Positions 7,790 to 15,534 of a DNA stretch of 32,036 bases are shown piece by piece. The translations under genes and the position numbers were made by a program. The notes below the pieces were generated by a model that searched no databases, was not told the DNA's origin, and saw only the letters and a program-made list of their open reading frames with translations. Origin of the DNA: Acidobacteriaceae bacterium (lineage in GTDB: Bacteria > Acidobacteriota > Terriglobia > Bryobacterales > Bryobacteraceae); contig JADCJL010000091.1 in assembly GCA_020247055.1 (NCBI GenBank), positions 1 to 32,036 on the forward strand, in the 5' to 3' direction. How positions within the stretch are numbered: position 1 is the stretch's first letter; each line of letters opens with the position of its first letter.

Positions 7790-8977
7790 TTATCGCTGAC
7801 CTGGCAACTGCTGCAAATACTGCCGATACTTTATGGCCAGATCTTTGACTACGCTTCCGCGCTGCATGATATACAAAAAACGCTCTCCCGGGCGATCCGC
7901 AGGTTCACGTAACGCTGAGAGTGATGTGTTCCTTAGAGCTTGGTCCTGTTCTCTAAATTCAGGGCGGTGGGATTGCGGCAACTTCTTCACTATGCTCTGG
8001 GAAATCTGATCCAACTCACTAGTCCATCCAGATTCCCATTTCGCGGCACATTGCATTTCGGCGCTGTCGGAAGGAGCGGAAGTTTTAAGACATGAGACAA
8101 ACGTCTTATCCCGGGCGTCGGCTGACCTACCCAGCATCCAAATTAGAGCATGGCGCCCCAAGGCGGTATCGGTTCTGGCGTACATTGATGCACCCAGAAT
8201 TAATAGGCATGTGCTCATAACGAACCCACGACCGGCAATCGTCGGTCGTGGGGAATCGACCCTGATCCACCTCAACATAGAAATGCTGAGCCACGCAAGA
8301 GGAAGCGCTACGAAGGCAGTATAAAATACCAAGTCACCTTGCCGCTCGTAGAGAAAAACGGCTGCCAATTGTCGATCGAGTGATAAGGGCCATGGGTCAC
8401 TCCAAGAAAGGCTAAAGATTTTAGTTGCCGCTCGGAGCGCCTCTCTGCCCCACAACCCACTCAGCAACAGATAGAAACTCGTGAAAAACTGCACCGTACC
8501 TAAAACTTTTATCGTTTTGCTGCTTAGAGTTTCCGCCTGTTTGCCAATCGTGCCCGTAAGCACCGCAATGACTCCAAATATCAACAGGGCTATAAGCTCC
8601 CACTCACCAAACCAGTCGAAAGTTTTCAAGCCATTGACAACACCATTGCGATCTTCACTAGCAAAATGCAAGTTCAGGCTTGTAACCAGCTTTGCGGACA
8701 CGACGATACTTGCTAGCCCTAGTAGCCGCAGCCGTATCATCCATTTGGAAGCTCCTCCAAAATCTCTTACTAATTCCTCATGGGAACGTTTAGAATCACG
8801 ATAGAGCGTCGCAAGGTTCCCAATCACCAAAAGGCCTGCAACGCAAATGGACTTAGCCTCACCGCTCCAAATCACCGCAAAATTCATCAAAAGGAACGGT
8901 ATCAGGGCAAGCCACAAACCTAGCAGCCCCACCGCCAGTTTCTTCTTGGTCGAAGTGCCACGATCACTGGGCGACAT
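7790..8977 (-). CDS. Multi-pass membrane protein with soluble C-terminal domain, unknown
   Basis: A 395-residue protein with about seven hydrophobic segments in the first 280 residues (for example around 14-34, 40-57, 84-103, 128-146, 158-175, 217-240 and 250-268), followed by a charged C-terminal domain of about 115 residues containing two cysteines near 290-306. Start ATG 8977 has no strong ribosome site; a 26-codon hydrophobic frame (8980-9060) ends two bases before it and may be a leader or upstream part. The region looks foreign to the relaxase operon by composition. I recognise no family. Placement between conserved mobilization genes marks it as element cargo. Confidence 0.7.
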   Translation of the reverse strand: MSPSDRGTSTKKKLAVGLLGLWLALIPFLLMNFAVIWSGEAKSICVAGLLVIGNLATLYRDSKRSHEELVRDFGGASKWMIRLRLLGLASIVVSAKLVTSLNLHFASEDRNGVVNGLKTFDWFGEWELIALLIFGVIAVLTGTIGKQAETLSSKTIKVLGTVQFFTSFYLLLSGLWGREALRAATKIFSLSWSDPWPLSLDRQLAAVFLYERQGDLVFYTAFVALPLAWLSISMLRWIRVDSPRPTIAGRGFVMSTCLLILGASMYARTDTALGRHALIWMLGRSADARDKTFVSCLKTSAPSDSAEMQCAAKWESGWTSELDQISQSIVKKLPQSHRPEFREQDQALRNTSLSALREPADRPGERFLYIMQRGSVVKDLAIKYRQYLQQLPGQR

Positions 8978-8979
8978 GG

Positions 8980-9426
8980 CTATTCAACATCCTTTACGGC
9001 CTGTTGGAGCGCTACGTGTTTGATCAGAGAAGCAACCAGAAGGACGGGTAGTGCGACCATGGTGTCAACCACTATACCGCACGCTGCGCGGTGTAGGAGC
9101 GCCAACCTCGGTAATCCCCAGTCGGTCGAGTAACAGCCGGCTGGCCGCGTGCTGGGCCGCCGTTGGAACGGCTGCGGTTGCGGCAGGAAAAGCAGGCTCA
9201 AGAAATGCGGCGGCGATAGGATTATATGCAGATGGCTGCATCGTCGGCTAAAGGGTTCTTCGGTCGGCCATCAATCACAACATCAACATCAACTTGATGG
9301 ACAAGATGGCTCCCCGTGGGAGCAACAATCCACAACTCGTAAGCACCGCGATACCGTGACGCTCAACGGGAGGGATACTCGGAATGTGTCAGGGATCGTT
9401 GACAGTCCAAACCGCTCTCTGAATGC
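8980..9426. other. Region with only short frames between cargo and H-NS-like gene
   Basis: On the minus strand there is a 58-codon frame at 9065-9241 whose composition is protein-like (containing AASRLLLDRLGITEVGAPT), and a 26-codon hydrophobic frame at 8980-9060. Neither has a convincing start site. They could be the remnant of a gene cut when the cargo pair was inserted. The part from 9242 to 9426 shows nothing clear apart from a 13-base palindrome with arms CATCAA/TTGATG. Confidence 0.35.
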
Positions 9427-9777
9427 TCACGGCTTCGCCGACTTGACTGAGTCCAGCGCCACCGGCGCGGGAAGTCTGTTCTTGTCGCGCAGCGCCGCGA
9501 ACCAATACGGCGGCTTGCCCTTGCCCACAATGTGGGACTGACTTGCATCCGCAGGGTTGACGTAACGGTCTCCGGCGCGGAGCACGGCCTTCACGCTTTT
9601 GGCTTTGCGGCCGGCATCGAACGAAACTGCAATTTGTGCAGTAGCAGCGATTTGCCGAATCTGCTCCATCGCGTCGTTTTTGCGCTTTTCGGCGCGGGTC
9701 TGAAGCAGACCTTGCGCCGCCGCGATGACTTGCGAAAGTTCTGGGTCTGTCAGTTTGTTTAGGGTGTCATGGTTCAT
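9427..9777 (-). CDS. H-NS-like nucleoid-associated protein
   Basis: A 116-residue protein: an N-terminal helical part (about 1-50, coiled-coil-like LNKLTDPELSQVIAAAQGLL) and a C-terminal segment DRYVNPADASQSHIVGKGKPP resembling the AT-hook-like DNA-binding loop of H-NS-family proteins, although the family core (usually W-x-G-x-G-R-x-P) is altered to HIVGKGKPP. Start ATG 9777 overlaps the previous stop as ATGA, with GAGGA five bases upstream, so it is the last gene of the relaxase operon. Plasmid-borne H-NS relatives often silence horizontally acquired AT-rich genes; a stealth role here is inference. Confidence 0.65.
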   Translation of the reverse strand: MNHDTLNKLTDPELSQVIAAAQGLLQTRAEKRKNDAMEQIRQIAATAQIAVSFDAGRKAKSVKAVLRAGDRYVNPADASQSHIVGKGKPPYWFAALRDKNRLPAPVALDSVKSAKP

Positions 9778-10193
9778 ACTTCGTCCTCCTCAGGATTCTC
9801 AAAATGAATGTGATCGATATGTGCGGAGTCCTCGGGCTTAAGCCCTTCCTCCGCGAGGGTGCCTTCTTGCACATAGCGCGCTCGGTGACGCCGAAGCAGG
9901 TCGTAAAGCGTGATGAGTCTGCGGCCTTCGATGACCACGATGCCGGATGCAAAGGCGAGTTTAAGCTGGTCTGCCGGGCTGAAGAAAATCTTCATGAGTG
10001 TGCCGTAGGCCAGAGCGCAACGCGTTCCGTCCTTGAAGCGAACATCGAGCATGAGGTCATCTTCTCGGTTGCGGTTTCCGGCGAAGGATTCGCGAACCGA
10101 ATCGTCCTCATCCGCTTTGTCCGAACTGGAACGCCCTCCGAGACGTTCCAATACTGCTCCAGCCCGTTTGGGCGGATCAAATGGTTCTTTCAT
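9774..10193 (-). CDS. Relaxase-operon protein of unknown function
   Basis: A 139-residue soluble protein between mobF and the H-NS-like gene. It overlaps the end of mobF by 17 bases and the next gene by four (ATGA). Start ATG 10193 follows AAAGGA. The first 40 residues are charged and probably disordered; the centre (LMLDVRFKDGTRCALAYG) looks like a compact beta-rich domain, followed by LITLYDLLRRHRARYV. No catalytic motif seen. Tight coupling to the relaxase suggests an accessory role in mobilization, but this is inference. Confidence 0.75.
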   Translation of the reverse strand: MKEPFDPPKRAGAVLERLGGRSSSDKADEDDSVRESFAGNRNREDDLMLDVRFKDGTRCALAYGTLMKIFFSPADQLKLAFASGIVVIEGRRLITLYDLLRRHRARYVQEGTLAEEGLKPEDSAHIDHIHFENPEEDEV

Positions 10194-12963
10194 TTGGGTG
10201 ATCCTTTCCTAGGCGCGTAGCAATCATGTCGCGGCCCTTCTCGCGAAGGATCTGATAGTTCTGCTTGATTGCATCGCGCAGTTTCTGGGTTTGTTTGGGC
10301 CTTGCCTGCGGCGACTGCCCCGCAAGGAGCTCGGTTGCGGACAGCCGCTCGCTGGTCGTCTTCACCGCATCGAGCATTGCCTGCTTGTCGTCCGTGTAGA
10401 GCTTTACGGACTCCCGGCCCCGCGATACCGACACATAGAATTGTTCACGAGAGGCCGCGACCAGGGCGTCCTGCCCCATTGCGACGAATACCTTGTCCAC
10501 TGTCTTGCCCTGCGCCGAATGACTGGTACTCGCATAGCCGTAAGCCATGTGCCCGTAGTGCTTCGGGACCACGAAACCATTGGTGAGGCGGATGTCGCCC
10601 TCGCGGGTAAAACCGTCCACCTGAAACACCGCGCCGTTGTTGAGGCGCGGCTTATCGGCTTTGCCGGTGCGCTCGCTTTGGGTGCCGTAACCATTTTGGG
10701 TAATACGCACCACGTCACCAGCGGCGAGGTCTATTTCGGCTGGGCGGTAAACTTGGAAGCGCTCGGCGTCGGCAAGTTGCAGGGAAGATTTCTTTCCATT
10801 CGCGCACTTTACCGTGACGCCGTCTTTGTCATGGCCCAGAACCTCGACTTTCTCGCCACGCTTGAAGCCCTTTACATTTTGGTGGAACTGCACGACCAAG
10901 CCCGCCTTGTAGAGGGCGGCTTCTTTTCTTTGGGCAGTGGTCCAGTTGGCCATTTCAAGCGACTGGAACGTTCGTTCCTTGTCGCCCAGCCTGCCTTGTT
11001 CGCGAAGGCCCTCGCGGATATAGTCTGTAATCCGGTCGCCCTCGGCATGGGTCGGCGCGACCACTAGCGCCGTCTTTACCGTGCCGTCATACTTTCGCTC
11101 GGTCGTGGCAGTAAGGTAGTCGCTGGCCATCTGCCGGTAACGCTCTTCTCCCTCTATCTCAACAATCGCGCCTATTCGTTCAAGCGCCTCGATACCCTCG
11201 GCGAGTTTAGTACCGTTCTTGCTCGGTGCGTCGCCCTCGCTGATCGCTTGCACCGCCGCGCGGTAGCTGGCGTTTGTTTGCCGTCTCACATCTTTGAGCT
11301 CGGCAAACGGAAGCCCTGCTTCCTCTTCGATAATGCGTAGTGCATCACCCCTGACAACCGCCGTATGCTGCTTCTTGTCGCCTGCGAGTATGACCCGGCA
11401 GCTTTGCTCTTTAGCCAGAGCAAAGAGTCGGTTCGTATCCTTCACCGACAGAAGCCCTGCCTCGTCAATCCAGATGACCTGGCCTTTCACTTGGCTTCGC
11501 AGATTCTCATCCGTAAGGAGCCTCTCAACCGTATCGGCATTTTCGAACCCTTCCGACCGGAGAACGCCGCGCGAGGCTTCCGCCGAAGGCGCGAAGGTGA
11601 ACACCTCGTGCCCGCCTTGGCGGATGGCAGCGACGGTTGCTTGCATCATGCGCGTCTTGCCGGTACCGGCACCGCCGCGCAGTCCTATGACCTGGTCGCG
11701 TGAGGCGAGAATCTTTTCCGCCGCTGCGCGTTGCTCAGGCGTGAGGGAAGCATCAAGGTTCGGGGCGTCGTGACCAGACAATCTTTTGTATGCGCCCCGG
11801 CCCTGACGCGCGAACGCAACCATATCCGTCTCTTCGCGGTACACATGTTTGGTCGTCGCGTAACGCACGCCGCCGACATCCTTAAGGATGATTTCGCCAT
11901 TCCCCGATTCGGCCCTAACCTCATCCACCGATACCGAACCAACCCCGTGCATCAGCGCTTCAGCAAGGAGTTGCTTTTCGCGAACGACGGAAGCGCGCTC
12001 GAAGCAATGCTGCGTCGCATGGCTCAGCGCCTGCTCGGGCGTGATTGCTTTGTCGCTTACGCGCCCACGAGCGTCCCTTAGCGAAGCATTGTCGGCATCG
12101 GTCAGACGCTTGTTCCACTCCGCCCTAAGCTCATCTATCGTCAGCTCCGTGTTCTTGGCATTGCGAGTTATGCGGCCCAGTCCGGCCTTGCGCTTGGCGT
12201 CAGTGATACCGCGCTTGGCAGCCTCAGCTTCGATGAGCTGCGCCCGGCGCGAGAACTTGTCGGTCAGGCTCTCGTCGATTCCGGCCAACCGGAAGCTCTT
12301 GCCATCGCGCTCAATACCGTATCCAAGGTCCGCGAGCTTGCCCGCAAGCCTTGAATGAAACGCCGCCTGATAGTACACGGCGTCGCGTTTGATCGCGCTG
12401 AACTCTCCTGCCTTCCAGCAATCCTCGACGGCGTCATAACTGAGGTTCATCGCTACGGCATGGATATGCAGTTGCGGGTCCGGCACCCCGTCCGCAAGGG
12501 GTCTTGTCGTGCGATGCACGAACTCGCCCCAAACCATATTGCCGGTCTGCCGGTCATGGAACGCACCGCCTTTGCGTACCCGCACCGCCATTGCCTGCTC
12601 AACTTCTGCCATCGTCTCGCGCACGGCGTCCGTAAATGCCGTGCGTACCCGCTCATCCCCGCCCAGTTCATACGCTAGCGTTACGGACTTCGGCGCATCG
12701 AAGGTAAAGTCATACGTGACTCGGCGATTTGCCTTCATGCGCGCCGTCAGTTGCTCACCCGTCTCCGGGTGCTGGTTATCGCATAGACGCTCGAAACTCT
12801 CCTTGTCGATAGCGCCTTCGAGCCCGAGGGCCTTTGCTCCGAGTCCATGCCACTTGCCAGAGATTTGCTGGCCGTCTTTCATGTAGTAATCAGCTTGCGC
12901 CAATTCCTGCTTGAAGTAGTCTTTTGCAGCCTGACTGTTCGATGTATGGTTGATGAATAACAT
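10177..12963 (-). CDS. mobF: MobF-family relaxase-helicase (TrwC/TraI type)
   Basis: A 928-residue protein that would nick oriT, attach covalently to the 5' end and unwind the plasmid-form strand. The N-terminal relaxase domain (1-300) has candidate nucleophiles Y16 and Y26/Y27 (DYF...ADYY), the second pair at the same position as in TrwC, and the metal-binding histidines H150, H166 and H168 (PQLHIHAVAMN). The helicase domain has Walker A at 430-437 (GGAGTGKT) and Walker B at D500/E501 (VIWIDEAGLL), then RecD-like motifs. I prefer ATG 12963 to the upstream ATG 12981 because GAGGTAGG precedes it and the family begins with this segment. First gene of a three-gene operon. A shorter C-terminus than F TraI is normal for this branch. 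Confidence 0.97.
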   Translation of the reverse strand: MLFINHTSNSQAAKDYFKQELAQADYYMKDGQQISGKWHGLGAKALGLEGAIDKESFERLCDNQHPETGEQLTARMKANRRVTYDFTFDAPKSVTLAYELGGDERVRTAFTDAVRETMAEVEQAMAVRVRKGGAFHDRQTGNMVWGEFVHRTTRPLADGVPDPQLHIHAVAMNLSYDAVEDCWKAGEFSAIKRDAVYYQAAFHSRLAGKLADLGYGIERDGKSFRLAGIDESLTDKFSRRAQLIEAEAAKRGITDAKRKAGLGRITRNAKNTELTIDELRAEWNKRLTDADNASLRDARGRVSDKAITPEQALSHATQHCFERASVVREKQLLAEALMHGVGSVSVDEVRAESGNGEIILKDVGGVRYATTKHVYREETDMVAFARQGRGAYKRLSGHDAPNLDASLTPEQRAAAEKILASRDQVIGLRGGAGTGKTRMMQATVAAIRQGGHEVFTFAPSAEASRGVLRSEGFENADTVERLLTDENLRSQVKGQVIWIDEAGLLSVKDTNRLFALAKEQSCRVILAGDKKQHTAVVRGDALRIIEEEAGLPFAELKDVRRQTNASYRAAVQAISEGDAPSKNGTKLAEGIEALERIGAIVEIEGEERYRQMASDYLTATTERKYDGTVKTALVVAPTHAEGDRITDYIREGLREQGRLGDKERTFQSLEMANWTTAQRKEAALYKAGLVVQFHQNVKGFKRGEKVEVLGHDKDGVTVKCANGKKSSLQLADAERFQVYRPAEIDLAAGDVVRITQNGYGTQSERTGKADKPRLNNGAVFQVDGFTREGDIRLTNGFVVPKHYGHMAYGYASTSHSAQGKTVDKVFVAMGQDALVAASREQFYVSVSRGRESVKLYTDDKQAMLDAVKTTSERLSATELLAGQSPQARPKQTQKLRDAIKQNYQILREKGRDMIATRLGKDHPNERTI

Positions 12964-12983
12964 CGACCTACCTCGCCCCATTT

Positions 12984-13012
12984 GCGTTAATTAAAGAAAG
13001 CGTTAAATAAAG
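12984..13012. repeat. Direct repeat upstream of mobF
   Basis: GCGTTAATTAAAG (12984-12996) and GCGTTAAATAAAG (13000-13012), one mismatch, 16-base period, ending just where a TATGCT -10-like hexamer (minus strand, 13011-13016) for mobF begins. Suits a relaxosome accessory protein or repressor such as the RHH protein. Confidence 0.5.
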
Positions 13013-13055
13013 CATAGGCATGTAATGGTTAAAGAACCCCTAAGAATCCATAAAC

Positions 13056-13160
13056 TTGTAGACATCTCTCCTAAGCGGTGCTTAGGGCCGCTTTGCGGCT
13101 GCTTGCAGGCTCGAAGGCATGGCCTAAAGGCTCTTGCCTTAAGGCCAGCGTCGTCTACAA
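13056..13160. other. oriT: Candidate origin of transfer (oriT)
   Basis: Non-coding gap beside the MobF gene. TTGTAGAC (13056-13063) and its exact complement GTCTACAA (13153-13160) enclose three consecutive hairpins: CCTAAGC/GCTTAGG with a GGT loop (13070-13086), GCCGC/GCGGC with a TTT loop (13087-13099), and an 11-base pair of arms with one mismatch and a TCTT loop (13121-13146). On the minus strand the left repeat reads ATGTCTACAAG, close to the TGTCTATAG-type nick region known for R388/TrwC. Position, structure and motif agree; no nick site is proven. Confidence 0.5.
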
Positions 13161-13161
13161 T
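13134..13161 (+). promoter_or_regulatory. Promoter for the 13192 gene
   Basis: TTGCCT (13134-13139), 16-base spacer, TACAAT (13156-13161), about 30 bases before the start codon. It overlaps the right side of the oriT candidate, so relaxosome binding could repress it. Confidence 0.45.
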
Positions 13162-13191
13162 CGGGGTTCCTAACCTTGACCTAAGGCGCTG

Positions 13192-13425
13192 ATGACCGCT
13201 GAGAGTAACGACGAGCCAACCAGCATCTTCCTTCCCGACTTTGAATCGATGACGATCGATGATTTGCGGGCCTACATTGCCCGCTCGCGCCGACAGCTTG
13301 AACGCTTCGAGCAACTCCCAGGCGGCGCGCAAAGTCCCATCGACCCCGAGGAAGCGGCGATCATCCGCAGGCTCTGTGATGAGCTGGAAGCGAGTCTCGA
13401 CGCCAGGGTGGGAAACGGTGAGTAG
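13192..13425 (+). CDS. Small hypothetical protein
   Basis: A 77-residue acidic protein divergent from mobF, with an AAGG ribosome-like site 9 bases before ATG 13192. It is predicted mostly helical (SMTIDDLRAYIARSRRQLERF, then DPEEAAIIRRLCDELEASL), which suggests a helical bundle or coiled-coil dimer. No DNA-binding motif is visible. Its promoter overlaps the oriT candidate, so it may belong to the relaxosome, but there is no direct evidence. Confidence 0.6.
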   Translation: MTAESNDEPTSIFLPDFESMTIDDLRAYIARSRRQLERFEQLPGGAQSPIDPEEAAIIRRLCDELEASLDARVGNGE

Positions 13426-13476
13426 CGCGAGCTTCTTAGACGTCCTGTTTGCTGTCCTTTGCGCCACTTTCTCTGC

Positions 13477-13514
13477 GTGACAATTACTCCGTTTCAGCGT
13501 AGACTGAGCGTAGA
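13477..13514 (+). promoter_or_regulatory. Promoter and direct-repeat operator of the toxin-antitoxin pair
   Basis: GTGACA (13477-13482), 17-base spacer, TAGACT (13500-13505). Two copies of AGCGTAGA (13496-13503 and 13507-13514), exactly 11 bases apart, cover the -10 region, the expected place for autorepression by the antitoxin or toxin-antitoxin complex. Confidence 0.55.
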
Positions 13515-13536
13515 AATCAAAACGTTCAGGAAGCCC

Positions 13537-13791
13537 ATGACGTACCACCTCGACATCCCAGAATCGGTAGCCAGCAGCCTTCGGTTGCCTGAGCCTGAGG
13601 TCGAGCCGCGCCTGCGTAGTGAGCTTGCCGTTGCGCTTTACGCCCAGTGCATCCTGCCCTTCGGTAAGGCGACAGAACTTGCCGGAATGTCTCGCACTAC
13701 CTTCGCAGATCTGGTAACCAGCCGAAACATTCCGCGTCATTATTCCGAGGACGACCTCGCCCAAGACCTCCGCTATGCGCGCGGTCAGTAA
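13537..13791 (+). CDS. UPF0175 family antitoxin-like protein
   Basis: An 84-residue protein, start ATG 13537 with AGGAAG upstream; earlier in-frame starts read through the promoter and are rejected. The body (RLRSELAVALYAQCILPFGKA, ELAGMSRTTFADLV) matches UPF0175, whose helix-turn-helix-like segment probably binds DNA. These proteins are commonly encoded just before a DUF3368 gene, as here with a 17-base overlap, and act as putative antitoxins. Autoregulation is suggested by the repeats on its promoter. Confidence 0.85.
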   Translation: MTYHLDIPESVASSLRLPEPEVEPRLRSELAVALYAQCILPFGKATELAGMSRTTFADLVTSRNIPRHYSEDDLAQDLRYARGQ

Positions 13792-14266
13792 CACGTCACC
13801 CGTCTCGAACCTTGCCTGCATCAGGCAGCTTGAGTTACTCAAGCTCCAATACCAGAAGCTATGGATACCGGCCAGCGTCGCAGAAGAACTGTCACTCCAT
13901 CCTGACGAGTCGGCTCGCGCCGCCATAGAATCGGCGATCCGCGAAGGGTGGATAGAGGTCGCGTCCGTGCCGAGCTCACCACTGCTCAAAACGCTCATGC
14001 TGAATCTGCATCGCGGCGAAGCCGAAGCCATTGCACTCGCCACCGAAATGAAGGCAGAGATCGTGCTTATCGACGAGCAGGAAGGGCGGCAGTTTGCAAC
14101 GCAGGCGGGTCTATCCGTAACCGGCGTGCTAGGCGTTCTTCTGCGCGCAAAGAAGACCGGCCACATCGTCGCACTGAGACCCGTTATAGAAGCGCTACGC
14201 GCCAACGCCCGGTTCTTCATCGCACCCGCACTGGAAGCGCGAGTACTGTCTGAAGCCGGTGAGTAA
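13775..14266 (+). CDS. DUF3368 PIN-like toxin
   Basis: A 163-residue protein of the DUF3368 group of PIN-domain relatives, expected to cleave RNA. The family signature is present: N-terminal VSNTSPVSNL, central HRGEAEAIALA and LIDEQEGR, which supply acidic residues of the PIN site. The first acidic position of classical PIN domains is Asn here (SNTSP), as in many DUF3368 members, so nuclease activity cannot be assumed. The overlap with the UPF0175 gene shows a two-gene operon, likely an addiction module stabilising the element. Confidence 0.85.
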   Translation: MRAVSNTSPVSNLACIRQLELLKLQYQKLWIPASVAEELSLHPDESARAAIESAIREGWIEVASVPSSPLLKTLMLNLHRGEAEAIALATEMKAEIVLIDEQEGRQFATQAGLSVTGVLGVLLRAKKTGHIVALRPVIEALRANARFFIAPALEARVLSEAGE

Positions 14267-14306
14267 GGTTCGGCGGATTGCAACCCTTGCCTGGATCGGT
14301 TCATCG

Positions 14307-14633
14307 CTAGCGTTCCCATCCGCGTGACCTCTTTTGGATTGCCGTCTGCCCAGCAAAGCGGTCTGTTGGACTCATCGCCGCCTGCGTTTTGTTTTGGTTA
14401 TTCTGCTTCTGAAGCAGCGCCGCATTACTGCCACCTTCACCTGCCGAAGGTCCGCTCTTGACGTGCATTGTGGCCTTGTTCAGCCGTTCGCCAATCTCCC
14501 TCGCCTTGGCGAGCTGCAAAGCCGGTACCACCTTGGAAACGTCCTGCTTCACAGGTGCTGTCTTGGCGGCTTCAATGGCAGGCTTAGGTGCAGCCTGCTG
14601 CTGCCGGTTCTTGATGAAATCGAGGATTGCCAT
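14307..14633 (-). CDS. Small hypothetical protein of the coupling-protein operon
   Basis: A 108-residue protein rich in Gln, Asn, Ala and Lys, start ATG 14633 after AAGGAG. The N-terminus (MAILDFIKNRQQQA) could be a short amphipathic helix; the rest looks largely disordered, except a helix around LQLAKAREIGERLNKATM. It is the last gene after the coupling protein and the membrane protein, but an intrinsic terminator stands directly before it, so its expression is probably reduced or separately controlled. No family recognised. Confidence 0.6.
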   Translation of the reverse strand: MAILDFIKNRQQQAAPKPAIEAAKTAPVKQDVSKVVPALQLAKAREIGERLNKATMHVKSGPSAGEGGSNAALLQKQNNQNKTQAAMSPTDRFAGQTAIQKRSRGWER

Positions 14634-14639
14634 GATTGC

Positions 14640-14693
14640 TCCTTAAAGAAAAAGCGGCCCGGCGCTGCGATATGGAAACGCCGCCGGACCGCT
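14640..14693 (-). terminator. Intrinsic terminator within the coupling-protein operon
   Basis: On the minus strand AGCGGTCCGGCG (14693-14682) pairs along 12 bases with CGCCGGGCCGCT (14664-14653), with one G-U pair, and is followed at once by TTTTTCTTT. The ribosome site of the next gene (AAGGAG) lies directly after the T tract, an attenuator-like layout. Confidence 0.75.
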
Positions 14694-14710
14694 GTCGTTT
14701 GCTTAACTGA

Positions 14711-15502
14711 TTAAGCCGCCTTCGGTGGCTCGACTGCGGAGAGGAGTTGCGCTATCTCACTGGGCAACTCCGCTGGCTTGGGTGCCATTTGCAGGATTGC
14801 CGCCGCCCGGATTTCCGGCGGGACGCTGCCTGCGAACCCGGCCAAATGGACCCGAGCCAGTTCCCTCTCGGTAGCCTTGCCCGTGACTGCTTTCGCGACG
14901 AGTGGACCTGCAAACTTGGTGTCCATCATCGTCCTAAGTTGCAGCCATGCCTGATACCAGCACAGGTAGTTTTTGACGGCCAGTGCGATTGCACAAACTA
15001 GCAGGTAAACCATCGCGGGACGGTCAAGGATGGTGACGAGCCTGAGGAGGATTGCCAGCGCCGCAACGAAGGCCGGTTCCCACAAAACCCGCACGGCCCA
15101 AAATGACTTGCCGAGGGGCAGCTGCTCAAAGAATGGCAAAGGTTCGCCCTCGAACTGACTGTGCTGTTCGAGCTCCATATTAAACACCCTTCGCCACAAT
15201 CGTGGGGCATGGATGATGCTCCCCACAAAGAACAGCATGGACACGGTGCCGAGTCCGACATAGCCTCCGCCTGAGTCACTCTCTGCGATGGGCAGCATGT
15301 TCTTAAGGCCCCCTAGCAGCGGCAATAGCGTCATCAGCAGGCAGGTAAACATCATCTGAATCGGGTCGAAATAGCGCGTTCCGAAGAAGGGTCTGAGGGC
15401 GTACTCCACTGGCGTGGTGATGATCCCGCAGACGCCTTGCGCGACATTGAGACCTCCTTGGTAAAGCTCCCGCAGCGTGCCTGGATTCTGGTTGTCTGAC
15501 AT
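14711..15502 (-). CDS. Four-helix membrane protein, probable coupling-protein partner
   Basis: A 263-residue protein, start ATG 15502 behind AAAGGAG. Four hydrophobic segments are visible, in two pairs (about 46-66, 80-98, and 140-158, 163-182), separated by a soluble part, with a cytoplasmic-looking C-terminal tail (GKATERELARVHLAGFAG). The gene follows the coupling-protein gene by 32 bases. The coupling protein lacks an N-terminal membrane anchor, so this protein may supply it; that is inference from gene order. I recognise no named family. Confidence 0.7.
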   Translation of the reverse strand: MSDNQNPGTLRELYQGGLNVAQGVCGIITTPVEYALRPFFGTRYFDPIQMMFTCLLMTLLPLLGGLKNMLPIAESDSGGGYVGLGTVSMLFFVGSIIHAPRLWRRVFNMELEQHSQFEGEPLPFFEQLPLGKSFWAVRVLWEPAFVAALAILLRLVTILDRPAMVYLLVCAIALAVKNYLCWYQAWLQLRTMMDTKFAGPLVAKAVTGKATERELARVHLAGFAGSVPPEIRAAAILQMAPKPAELPSEIAQLLSAVEPPKAA

Positions 15503-15534
15503 GTTTGTGATTCTCCTTTTTGGTTTGGGTTGGG

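Noticed and set aside
13129-13146. Third hairpin of the oriT candidate as an intrinsic terminator
   Set aside because: No T tract on either strand, and its right arm overlaps a promoter -35 element.
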